From: an uncultured Acinetobacter sp.
GTDB taxonomy: Bacteria; Pseudomonadota; Gammaproteobacteria; Pseudomonadales; Moraxellaceae
NCBI GenBank assembly: GCA_900771065.1
Contig: CAAGMP010000299.1
Span: 1-7,403, forward strand
DNA: 7,403 nucleotides
Direction of reading: 5' to 3'
The notes beneath the pieces were generated by a model, which saw only the letters and a program-made list of their open reading frames with translations, was not told the origin of the DNA and ran no database searches. Position 1 is the first letter of the stretch. Each line of letters opens with the position of its first letter. The translations under genes were made by a program, and so were the position numbers. This document shows, one piece after another, positions 1-5,846 of the stretch.

Positions 1-686
1 ATACAGTTGTCGTTTTTGTCACGAACAACTTCCATTTCGTATTCTTTCCAACCAATTAAAGATTCATCAATCAATAATTGTTTAGTTGGAGAAAGATCGA
101 AACCACGTTCACAGATCTCTAAGAATTCTTCTTTGTTGTAAGCGATACCGCCACCAGAACCACCCATGGTGAATGATGGACGGATAATCACTGGGAAGCC
201 GAAACGTGCTTGAATTTCTAACGCTTCTTCCATTGACTCTGCAATGGCAGCTTTTGGACATTCAAGACCAATTTTACGCATTGCTTGGTCGAAAAGTTTA
301 CGGTCTTCAGCTTTTTCAATCGCTTCTTTGGTCGCGCCAATTAATTCAACATTATATTTTGCAAGAACGCCGTTTGCATCGAGTGCAAGCGCACAGTTCA
401 ATGCAGTTTGACCGCCCATTGTTGGTAGAACTGCATCTGGACGTTCTTTTTCAATGATTGCTGCAACTGTTTGCCAAGTAATTGGCTCAATATATGTTGC
501 ATCAGCCATTGCAGGGTCAGTCATAATCGTTGCGGGGTTTGAGTTCACCAAAATAACGCGGTAACCCTCTTCACGTAACGCTTTACATGCTTGTGCGCCT
601 GAGTAGTCGAACTCACACGCCTGACCGATAACAATAGGACCAGCACCAATAATTAAGATGCTTTTAATATCCGTACGCTTTGGCAT
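1..686 (-). CDS. carB: Carbamoyl-phosphate synthase large subunit, N-terminal part (runs off left edge)
   Basis: This is the large, synthetase subunit of carbamoyl-phosphate synthetase. With CarA it makes carbamoyl phosphate from ammonia (from glutamine), bicarbonate and two ATP, feeding pyrimidine and arginine synthesis in the cytosol. The window holds the first 228 codons, read without a stop, of a family of about 1070 residues. Visible are the start MPKRTDIKSIL, the pre-ATP-grasp Rossmann segment with GAGPIVIGQACEFDYSG (about 14-30), VNSNPATIMTD (about 48-58) and LPTMGGQTALN (about 88-98). The first ATP-grasp domain follows with AEDRKLF (R129), IIRPSFTMGGSGGG (R169) and KEYEMEVVRD; both arginines match the E. 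coli ATP-binding positions. The ATG is preceded by AAGGAG (693-698). The start lies 14 nt after the carA stop, so the two subunits form one operon. In related genomes greA follows carB, which would lie beyond the left edge. Identification is very secure. Confidence 0.98.
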   Translation of the reverse strand, partial: MPKRTDIKSILIIGAGPIVIGQACEFDYSGAQACKALREEGYRVILVNSNPATIMTDPAMADATYIEPITWQTVAAIIEKERPDAVLPTMGGQTALNCALALDANGVLAKYNVELIGATKEAIEKAEDRKLFDQAMRKIGLECPKAAIAESMEEALEIQARFGFPVIIRPSFTMGGSGGGIAYNKEEFLEICERGFDLSPTKQLLIDESLIGWKEYEMEVVRDKNDNC

Positions 687-700
687 TATTTGCTCCTTAA

Positions 701-1843
701 TTACTTTTTAGATGCTTCGATAAGTTCGATGAAATGATCGAATAATGGGGCACAGTCATGCGGACCAGGACTTGCTTCAGGGTGACCTTGGAAGCTAAAT
801 GCAGGTTTATCTGTACGATGAATGCCTTGTAAAGTTTGATCAAACAATGATTTATGCGTTGCTTTTAGATTTGCAGGTAGTGTTTCTGCATCTACTGCGA
901 AACCATGGTTTTGTGATGTAATCATCACTGTGCCATTTTCAAGGTTTTGTACAGGGTGGTTTGCACCATGATGACCATGAGGCATTTTTACTGTTTTAGC
1001 ACCAGATGCTAAAGCAAGAATTTGGTGACCTAAACAAATACCGAATACAGGGATATTGCGTGCATCTTCTACAATTGTTTTTACAGCTTCAATCGCATAA
1101 TCACATGCAGCAGGATCGCCAGGACCATTTGATAAGAATACGCCATCTGGGTTCAAAGCAAGTACGTCAGCTGCAGGAGTTTGCGCAGGAACAACAGTTA
1201 ATTTACACCCACGATCTGCAAGCATACGTAAAATATTGGTTTTCACACCATAATCATATGCGACAACATGATATTTAAGTTCTGGCTGAGTAAAACCTTG
1301 ACCTAATACCCAAGAACCTTCAGTCCATTCGAAACCTTTAGGATCACAGCATTCTTTTGCCAAATCTAAACCATTTAGACCACCAAAAGCGCGTGCTTTC
1401 TCTAATGCTTCTTCAGCAGTGATATTTTCACCCACTAAAATACAACCATTTTGTGCGCCTTTAGCTCGCAAAATACGTGTTAATTTACGTGTATCAATAT
1501 CTGCAATTGCAACAACATTGTGTTGCTTTAAGTAGTCGCTTAAAGATTGCGTAGAGCGGAAGTTACTATGCAATAAAGGTAGGTCACGAATGATCAATCC
1601 GTTTGCCCAGACTTTATGAATACGACCAGATTCAGCGTCTTCTTCATTACAACCTGTATTACCAATATGTGGGTAAGTTAATGTGACAAGTTGTTGTGCA
1701 TAACTTGGATCAGTCAGAATTTCTTGATAGCCAGTCATGGCAGTATTAAAAACGACTTCACCTGTCGTACATCCCGATGCACCGATTGACGTTCCTTTAA
1801 AGATCGTTCCGTCGGCAAGGGCTAAAATGGCGAGGGTACTCAA
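701..1843 (-). CDS. carA: Carbamoyl-phosphate synthase small subunit (glutaminase)
   Basis: CarA hydrolyses glutamine and channels the ammonia to CarB. The protein is 380 residues, close to the E. coli length of 382. The N-terminal small-subunit domain includes GEVVFNTAMTGYQEILTDPSY (28-48) and TLTYPHIGNTG. The C-terminal class I glutamine amidotransferase domain (about 190-375) carries the NGPGDP oxyanion segment (239-244), the nucleophile in GICLGH (C270), and the GHPEASPGPHD motif giving H354 and E356. The triad is therefore complete and sits one residue from the E. coli numbering. The start codon is TTG (1841-1843): no in-frame ATG gives the family N-terminus, and AGGAG (1851-1855) stands about 6-7 nt before the TTG. 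carB follows after 14 nt. The gene has its own promoter and a structured leader, listed separately, so it is probably expressed independently of the yhbY genes upstream. Base composition is like its neighbours. Confidence 0.98.
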   Translation of the reverse strand: MSTLAILALADGTIFKGTSIGASGCTTGEVVFNTAMTGYQEILTDPSYAQQLVTLTYPHIGNTGCNEEDAESGRIHKVWANGLIIRDLPLLHSNFRSTQSLSDYLKQHNVVAIADIDTRKLTRILRAKGAQNGCILVGENITAEEALEKARAFGGLNGLDLAKECCDPKGFEWTEGSWVLGQGFTQPELKYHVVAYDYGVKTNILRMLADRGCKLTVVPAQTPAADVLALNPDGVFLSNGPGDPAACDYAIEAVKTIVEDARNIPVFGICLGHQILALASGAKTVKMPHGHHGANHPVQNLENGTVMITSQNHGFAVDAETLPANLKATHKSLFDQTLQGIHRTDKPAFSFQGHPEASPGPHDCAPLFDHFIELIEASKK

Positions 1844-1869
1844 ACCAAAGCTCCTGAAATTTAGGCTGT

Positions 1870-1937
1870 AAAAAAGCGAGGAGACGAAAAAAAAGGAAGG
1901 CTATTTAAAAACCTACCCTCCCTATGTCTGCTCGCTT
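1870..1937 (-). promoter_or_regulatory. carA leader: nested hairpins with U-tracts, possible attenuator
   Basis: In the carA leader RNA (minus strand), GGAGGG (1917-1922 region) pairs with CCTTCC (1895-1900), with flanking G-U and A-U pairs. The stem is about 8-9 bp and is followed directly by eight T (1894 to 1887): an intrinsic terminator shape lying upstream of the carA start. This hairpin is nested in a longer one. AAGCGAGCAGAC (1937-1926) pairs with GTCTCCTCGCTT (1885-1874) over 12 positions with a single C-C mismatch, and its 3' arm ends in a second T run (1875-1870). The 3' arm also contains CTCCT, complementary to the carA Shine-Dalgarno AGGAG. No ATG-started leader peptide is present. 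The structures are seen in the sequence; control by pyrimidine or arginine supply is inference from the gene's role. Confidence 0.6.
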
Positions 1938-1951
1938 GAACTTAACAGTGC

Positions 1952-1980
1952 ATTATACGCATCAAAGTGCATAAAGTCTA
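1952..1980 (-). promoter_or_regulatory. carAB promoter (sigma-70 type)
   Basis: On the minus strand a perfect -10 TATAAT (1957-1952) lies 17 nt downstream of TAGACT (1980-1975), which matches TTGACA at four of six positions. Transcription would begin near 1943-1946 and leave a leader of about 100 nt before the carA TTG. Only this single promoter is evident; E. coli carAB has two. Confidence 0.75.
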
Positions 1981-2020
1981 TTTAAAATATCAAAAAGCGG
2001 AAAATTTTGAATAAGATGAT

Positions 2021-2049
2021 TTTAATGTGAGGCGAAACCTCACATTAAA
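2021..2049 (-). terminator. 12-bp perfect inverted repeat after the DOMON-like gene, probable terminator
   Basis: Arms at 2021-2032 and 2038-2049 are perfect complements (TTTAATGTGAGG and its mirror) around a 5-nt loop. The repeat begins immediately after the stop codon of the DOMON-like gene on the minus strand. The stem is strong, but on the minus strand it is followed by ATCATCTTATTC rather than a clean T run, so termination may be partial or the hairpin may mainly protect the mRNA 3' end. It separates the yhbY transcript from the carA promoter. Confidence 0.6.
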
Positions 2050-2589
2050 TTAGCAAGAATGTAGCCAATCACGTTTGTTGTGAAAATCGGGAGCTGGGCT
2101 GCTATGTTGCATTGCATAAAATTGTTCACCTTGTGTGGTGTTCAAAATTGCAGTTAAACCCAAAAAGAGGTCTGACCATTTGAGTTTATGTTGCAGCATA
2201 AATTCCGATAAATCTAAACTGACATTCAAACCATAATGCGTGCGTTTTAACTGATTAAGTTCAATATCAAAAGCAGTTTGTGGCGGCATACTTTCAGGAT
2301 AGCGATATTCTTCAAACTGGTAACATTGCCATGCTTGAGAAGGTGACAAATTGATTTCTCGATAAAAATCCTGTTCTTTGACACCAATAAAAATCTCAAA
2401 ACAAGTTTCTTGCCACAAAAAATCTTGACGCACTTGATTTAAAACAGCTTCAGGCCACTGAATCAGTTGATTCGGATCACGCAGCCAAAATCCAACATTC
2501 AGCACAAAAGGACTTTGTTGCTCTACTGCGGCAACCAATGAAATAGCTTGAAAGCGAGAATCAAAGGCACAAAGTTCGTAACTTGCCAT
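2050..2589 (-). CDS. DOMON-like domain protein of unknown function
   Basis: A 179-residue protein that I assign to the bacterial DOMON-like family (a beta-sandwich fold related to sugar- and haem-binding DOMON/CBM9 modules). The assignment rests on motifs recalled from that family: LWQETCFEIFI (58-68), then YREINLSPSQAWQCYQF (76-92) with EEYR, and the C-terminal PDFH (167-170) shortly before W175. No signal peptide or membrane segment is visible, so it is probably cytosolic, unlike classical secreted DOMON proteins. Aromatic residues are abundant, as expected for a ligand-binding beta sandwich. The ATG lies 3 nt after the yhbY stop with no good Shine-Dalgarno of its own, suggesting translational coupling to yhbY. 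A strong inverted repeat follows the stop. The ligand and biological role are unknown; co-transcription with a ribosome assembly factor does not by itself define a function. Confidence 0.8.
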   Translation of the reverse strand: MASYELCAFDSRFQAISLVAAVEQQSPFVLNVGFWLRDPNQLIQWPEAVLNQVRQDFLWQETCFEIFIGVKEQDFYREINLSPSQAWQCYQFEEYRYPESMPPQTAFDIELNQLKRTHYGLNVSLDLSEFMLQHKLKWSDLFLGLTAILNTTQGEQFYAMQHSSPAPDFHNKRDWLHSC

Positions 2590-2592
2590 AAT

Positions 2593-2916
2593 TTAATTAC
2601 TTAAATGAGCAAAACGAACAAGGTTAGAAAGTTTTTGGTTTTGTTTTGCTGCTTTTTTATAAAGCAAGGCAATTTTACCGATGGTTTGCACAATTTCTGC
2701 ATTTGCAGTTTGCGCAACTTCAGCAATAACTTGTGCACGTGCTTCACGATCTTCGCCTGCAACTTTGATTTTGATTAATTCATGATCGTTTAATGCACGT
2801 TGCAATTCTTCGATCACATTTTCAGTTAAACCTTTATCGCCAACCATAACCACAGGATTAAGCGCATGACCAATTTGACGTAAGCGCTTGCGCTCTTGAA
2901 TAGATAACGCTGCCAT
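2593..2916 (-). CDS. yhbY: CRM-domain RNA-binding protein YhbY, ribosome assembly factor
   Basis: This is a 107-residue single CRM-domain protein; E. coli YhbY is 97 residues and associates with pre-50S ribosomal particles. Family features in order are the LSIQERKRLRQIGHALNPVV helix and strand (4-23), the GDKGLT loop (26-31, the GxxG-like RNA-binding turn), the helix TENVIEELQRAL, the strand ELIKIKV (46-52), and QTIGKIALLYKK (78-88), the typical end of the domain. The extra C-terminal tail is basic (KKAAKQNQK). The ATG is preceded by AGGTT about 9 nt upstream. The gene is divergent from rlmE, the same arrangement as in E. coli, which links two 50S maturation genes. It is first in a short minus-strand unit with the DOMON-like gene. 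Identification is secure; its precise molecular role is still incompletely known in the family. Confidence 0.95.
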   Translation of the reverse strand: MAALSIQERKRLRQIGHALNPVVMVGDKGLTENVIEELQRALNDHELIKIKVAGEDREARAQVIAEVAQTANAEIVQTIGKIALLYKKAAKQNQKLSNLVRFAHLSN

Positions 2917-2945
2917 AAAAAATAACCTAATTTAGAAAACACATC

Positions 2946-2954
2946 ATTATAGCA
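2946..2954 (-). promoter_or_regulatory. yhbY promoter, extended -10
   Basis: On the minus strand TGCTATAAT (2954-2946) is a perfect extended -10 element (TGn plus TATAAT). No convincing -35 hexamer stands 16-18 nt upstream, which is usual for extended -10 promoters. Transcription would start near 2939, giving a leader of about 23 nt before the yhbY ATG. Confidence 0.7.
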
Positions 2955-3116
2955 AAATATCAATGTGATGTGATTTTTCATACTAAAATATTCGATTAAC
3001 TTGATTGAAAAAAAGAGTGATCAAGCAGCATTTTAGATACACTTGCCTACTGCATGAAAAATAAAAATCACGTAGAATAATCTATCCAGTAGTATTAGTG
3101 ATTAATTTAGAACGTT

Positions 3117-3767
3117 ATGGCGACACGCATTACCAATCAAAAACTGTCGAAAAGTAGTCGTGCGTGGATGAGAGAGCATTTAGATGATCCATTTGTGAAA
3201 AAAGCACAAAAGGAAGGCTATCGTGCACGAGCTGCTTACAAACTTCTTGAAATCCAAGAAAAATATAAAATTATTAAACCGGGTATGACCGTAGTAGATT
3301 TGGGAGCAGCACCAGGGAGTTGGTCGCAAATTGCAGGTAAATTGGTTGGTGATAAAGGTTTAGTAATTGCGTCTGATATTTTGGAAATGGATGCTTTGCC
3401 TGATGTAACTTTTTTACAAGGTGACTTTCGAGAAGAAGAAGTCTTTGAAAAATTGCTACAAATTTTAGATGGGCGCACAGTAGACGTTGTAATTTCAGAT
3501 ATGGCCCCCAATACATCAGGTAACCGTGCTGTCGATCAGCCACGCCAAATTTATTTGTGTGAATTGGCTTTAGATTTTGCACAACGTGTTTTGGGTCAAA
3601 ATGGACAGTTTGTTGTTAAAGTCTTTCAGGGTACAGGATTCGATGAGTTTCGTAAGCAAGTCGTTGATACCTTTGATGTGTTAAAAACAGCAAAGCCTGC
3701 TGCATCTCGCGCAAGATCAAAGGAAGTTTTTTTAGTCGGACAAGGGCGAAAAAAAGCATCTCGATGA
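3117..3767 (+). CDS. rlmE: 23S rRNA (uridine-2552) 2'-O-methyltransferase RlmE
   Basis: RlmE (RrmJ/FtsJ) methylates the ribose of U2552 in the A loop of 23S rRNA, using S-adenosylmethionine, late in 50S assembly. The protein is 216 residues (E. coli 209). The SAM-binding motif VDLGAAPGSWSQ is at 60-71. The catalytic residues are all present: K42 (in AYKL), D128 (in ISDMAPN), K168 (in VVKVFQG) and E203 (in SKEVFLV), each offset by four from E. coli K38, D124, K164 and E199. The N-terminus SKSSRAWMREHLDDPFVKKAQ is also typical. The ATG has no clear Shine-Dalgarno. The 200-nt divergent gap from yhbY holds only a weak -10 candidate, TAGAAT (3073-3078), with no matching -35, so the rlmE promoter remains unsettled. 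ftsH follows after 140 nt, as in E. coli, where ftsJ and ftsH are heat-shock genes; I see no sigma-32 promoter here. Confidence 0.97.
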   Translation: MATRITNQKLSKSSRAWMREHLDDPFVKKAQKEGYRARAAYKLLEIQEKYKIIKPGMTVVDLGAAPGSWSQIAGKLVGDKGLVIASDILEMDALPDVTFLQGDFREEEVFEKLLQILDGRTVDVVISDMAPNTSGNRAVDQPRQIYLCELALDFAQRVLGQNGQFVVKVFQGTGFDEFRKQVVDTFDVLKTAKPAASRARSKEVFLVGQGRKKASR

Positions 3768-3813
3768 TAAAGTTTACTTGCTAATTCACTAAAAATTGTG
3801 CATTTTGTACGTT

Positions 3814-3842
3814 TTTACAAATTCATTTTAGCTAATTATAGC
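3814..3842 (+). promoter_or_regulatory. Candidate ftsH promoter
   Basis: TTTACA (3814-3819, five of six to TTGACA) is followed after 17 nt by TATAGC (3837-3842, four of six to TATAAT). Transcription would start near 3849, leaving a leader of about 59 nt before ftsH. I searched the same gap for a sigma-32 pattern (CTTGAA with CCCCAT) and saw none. The -10 overlaps a direct repeat listed separately. Confidence 0.5.
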
Positions 3843-3847
3843 TAATT
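3829..3847 (+). repeat. Tandem direct repeat TAGCTAATT, period 10
   Basis: The 9-mer TAGCTAATT occurs at 3829-3837 and again at 3839-3847, one helical turn apart. The second copy overlaps the putative ftsH -10 element. This could be a two-site operator, or chance in an AT-rich gap; no known regulator site is recognised. Confidence 0.6.
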
Positions 3848-3893
3848 TAAATAAAGGTCATCTCCATTGAGGGCGTGATCAAATTAGATTGAT

Positions 3894-3911
3894 ATGGGAA
3901 TAAAGCTTTGA
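3894..3911 (+). other. Possible five-codon upstream ORF overlapping the ftsH start
   Basis: ATG GGA ATA AAG CTT TGA reads as a five-codon ORF whose stop codon (3909-3911) overlaps the ftsH TTG start (3908-3910). The overlap could allow reinitiation at ftsH. No good Shine-Dalgarno precedes the ATG, so translation of it is uncertain. Confidence 0.25.
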
Positions 3912-5800
3912 GCGATCTCTTCAAGAATGCCTTATTGTGGCTCGGTATACTGTTAGTACTGATTTTTATTTTCAGTAATATCAATGGCAGCGATAAGCCA
4001 ACAACAATGAATTATTCTGAATTTGTTGAGGCTGTAGATGCTGGTCAAGTTAAAAAAGTAATCATTGATGGTGAAAAAATCACAGGTGAAAAAGCAAATG
4101 GCTCAGCATTTGAGACCGTGCGACCTGCGGTTCAAGATCCTGAATTGATGCCAAGCCTGATTAAAAATAACGTGGTTGTTGAAGGTGTGGCTCCACATCG
4201 TCAAGGCTTATTAATGCAACTTTTAATTGCAAGTTTCCCTGTACTAATCATTATTTTGTTGTTCATGTTCTTTATGCGCAATATGGGTGGTGGCGCAGGT
4301 GGTAAAAGTGGTCCAATGAGCTTTGGTAAATCAAAAGCAAAAATGCTTTCTGAAGATCAAATCAAGGTCACTTTTGCTGATGTCGCAGGCTGTGATGAAG
4401 CAAAACAAGAAGTTGTTGAAATTGTCGATTTCTTAAAAGATCCAGCGAAATTTAAACGCTTAGGTGCAACTATTCCTAAGGGTGTTTTAATGGTCGGTCC
4501 GCCAGGTACAGGTAAAACTTTACTCGCTAAAGCGATTGCTGGTGAAGCAAAAGTCCCATTCTTTAGTATTTCTGGTTCTGATTTCGTTGAAATGTTTGTG
4601 GGTGTAGGCGCATCACGTGTCCGTGATATGTTTGAACAAGCGAAACGCCATGCACCATGTATTATTTTTATTGATGAAATTGATGCAGTTGGTCGCCATC
4701 GTGGTTCAGGTACAGGTGGTGGTCATGATGAGCGTGAACAGACTTTAAACCAAATGCTAGTTGAAATGGATGGTTTCGAAGGTAATGAAGGTATTATTGT
4801 TATTGCCGCGACAAACCGTGCCGATGTATTAGATAAAGCCTTATTACGTCCGGGTCGTTTTGACCGTCAAGTGATGGTTGGTTTGCCTGATATTAAAGGT
4901 CGTGAACAAATTCTAAATGTACATTTGAAAAAGTTACCTTCAACTACGGGTGTAGATGTTAAAGTTTTAGCGCGAGGTACACCGGGTTTCTCAGGTGCGC
5001 AATTAGCCAATCTTGTCAATGAAGCTGCATTATTTGCTGCACGCCGTAATAAAAATACGGTAGATATGCACGATTTTGAAGATGCAAAAGATAAGTTGTA
5101 TATGGGTCCTGAACGCAAATCAATGGTGATTCGCGAAGAAGAACGTCGTGCAACAGCTTATCATGAAGCGGGTCATGCCATCGTTGCAGAAATGCTACCA
5201 GGAACTGATCCTGTTCATAAAGTCACAATTATGCCGCGTGGTTGGGCATTGGGTGTGACTTGGCAATTACCTGAATTTGATCGTACAAGCCATTATAAAG
5301 ATAAAATGTTGAATGAAATTTCAATTTTATTCGGTGGTCGTATTGCTGAAGAAGTCTTTATTAATCAAATGTCAACGGGCGCATCGAATGACTTTGAACG
5401 TGCAACCAAAATGGCGCGTGCAATGGTCACTAAATATGGCATGTCAGATAAATTAGGCGTGATGGTCTATGAAGATGATTCGCAACAATCTTTTATGGGT
5501 ACTTTAGGTAGTCGTACCATTTCTGAAGTTACACAATTAGAAGTCGATCGTGAAATCCGTCGTATCTTAGATGAGCAATATCAAATTGCGCGTGATATTT
5601 TGGAGCAAAATAAAGATATTGCGCATGCAATGGTGAAAGCATTATTGGAATGGGAAACCATTGATCGTGAACAAATTCGCGATATTATGGAAGGGCGTGA
5701 GCCTCAACCACCTAAAGTTTACGTGGCTGAAAATCCTGTGATAGATGTGACTCCAAACGAGCCAGCAACTACACCGCCACCTTTACCAACGAACTCATAA
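3908..5800 (+). CDS. ftsH: ATP-dependent zinc metalloprotease FtsH
   Basis: FtsH is the membrane-anchored AAA+ protease, a hexamer facing the cytosol, that degrades misassembled membrane proteins and regulatory substrates (sigma-32 and LpxC in E. coli). The protein is 630 residues (E. coli 644). It has a first membrane helix at about 7-25, a periplasmic domain (26-100), a second helix at about 101-124 and a Gly-rich linker (127-135). The AAA module shows Walker A GPPGTGKT (197-204), pore loop FVGVG (230-234), Walker B IIFIDEID (252-259) and a second region of homology with R314 and R317. The protease has HEAGH (419-423) with third zinc ligand D495 in GASNDFERAT. The C-terminus is Pro-rich, ending PPPLPTNS. 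The start is TTG: the frame is closed by a TGA at 3890-3892, and no ATG gives the first helix. GGGA (3896-3899) is a modest ribosome site. A terminator follows the stop. Confidence 0.98.
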   Translation: MSDLFKNALLWLGILLVLIFIFSNINGSDKPTTMNYSEFVEAVDAGQVKKVIIDGEKITGEKANGSAFETVRPAVQDPELMPSLIKNNVVVEGVAPHRQGLLMQLLIASFPVLIIILLFMFFMRNMGGGAGGKSGPMSFGKSKAKMLSEDQIKVTFADVAGCDEAKQEVVEIVDFLKDPAKFKRLGATIPKGVLMVGPPGTGKTLLAKAIAGEAKVPFFSISGSDFVEMFVGVGASRVRDMFEQAKRHAPCIIFIDEIDAVGRHRGSGTGGGHDEREQTLNQMLVEMDGFEGNEGIIVIAATNRADVLDKALLRPGRFDRQVMVGLPDIKGREQILNVHLKKLPSTTGVDVKVLARGTPGFSGAQLANLVNEAALFAARRNKNTVDMHDFEDAKDKLYMGPERKSMVIREEERRATAYHEAGHAIVAEMLPGTDPVHKVTIMPRGWALGVTWQLPEFDRTSHYKDKMLNEISILFGGRIAEEVFINQMSTGASNDFERATKMARAMVTKYGMSDKLGVMVYEDDSQQSFMGTLGSRTISEVTQLEVDREIRRILDEQYQIARDILEQNKDIAHAMVKALLEWETIDREQIRDIMEGREPQPPKVYVAENPVIDVTPNEPATTPPPLPTNS

Positions 5801-5804
5801 ACCT

Positions 5805-5830
5805 AAAGAGCCTCAATTGAGGCTCTTTTT
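5805..5830 (+). terminator. Intrinsic terminator between ftsH and folP
   Basis: AAAGAGCCTC (5805-5814) and GAGGCTCTTT (5819-5828) form a 10-bp perfect stem around AATT, ending in TTTTT. It starts 4 nt after the ftsH stop codon. The folP start lies only 16 nt beyond it, so folP must rely on read-through or on a promoter inside ftsH. Confidence 0.85.
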
Positions 5831-5846
5831 ATTGGAGTATTCTTTG

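Noticed and set aside
206..457. 83-codon plus-strand open frame
   Set aside because: It lies opposite the carB reading frame, which is intact and strongly conserved; the translated product shows no family features.
1006..1278. 90-codon plus-strand open frame
   Set aside because: Antisense shadow inside carA; low-complexity Gln/His-rich product caused by the complementary codons.
1921..1951. Leader peptide ORF for pyrBI-like attenuation of carA
   Set aside because: No ATG occurs after the likely transcription start; the ATGs nearby are upstream of or at the -10 and close after a few codons.
3236..3582. Two overlapping minus-strand open frames of 91 and 102 codons
   Set aside because: Both lie opposite the complete rlmE gene, overlap each other, and show no recognisable motif or ribosome site.
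3768..3907. Heat-shock (sigma-32) promoter for ftsH
   Set aside because: Looked for CTTGAA with a CCCCAT-type -10 because E. coli ftsH is heat-shock controlled; nothing matching with proper spacing was found.
4867..5118. 83-codon minus-strand open frame
   Set aside because: Antisense to the AAA and linker region of ftsH; a shadow of its codon bias.
5817..5846. Ten-codon N-terminal extension of folP from a TTG
   Set aside because: The TTG lies inside the terminator stem, has no ribosome site, and lengthens FolP beyond the family; the ATG at 5847 has GGAG correctly spaced.
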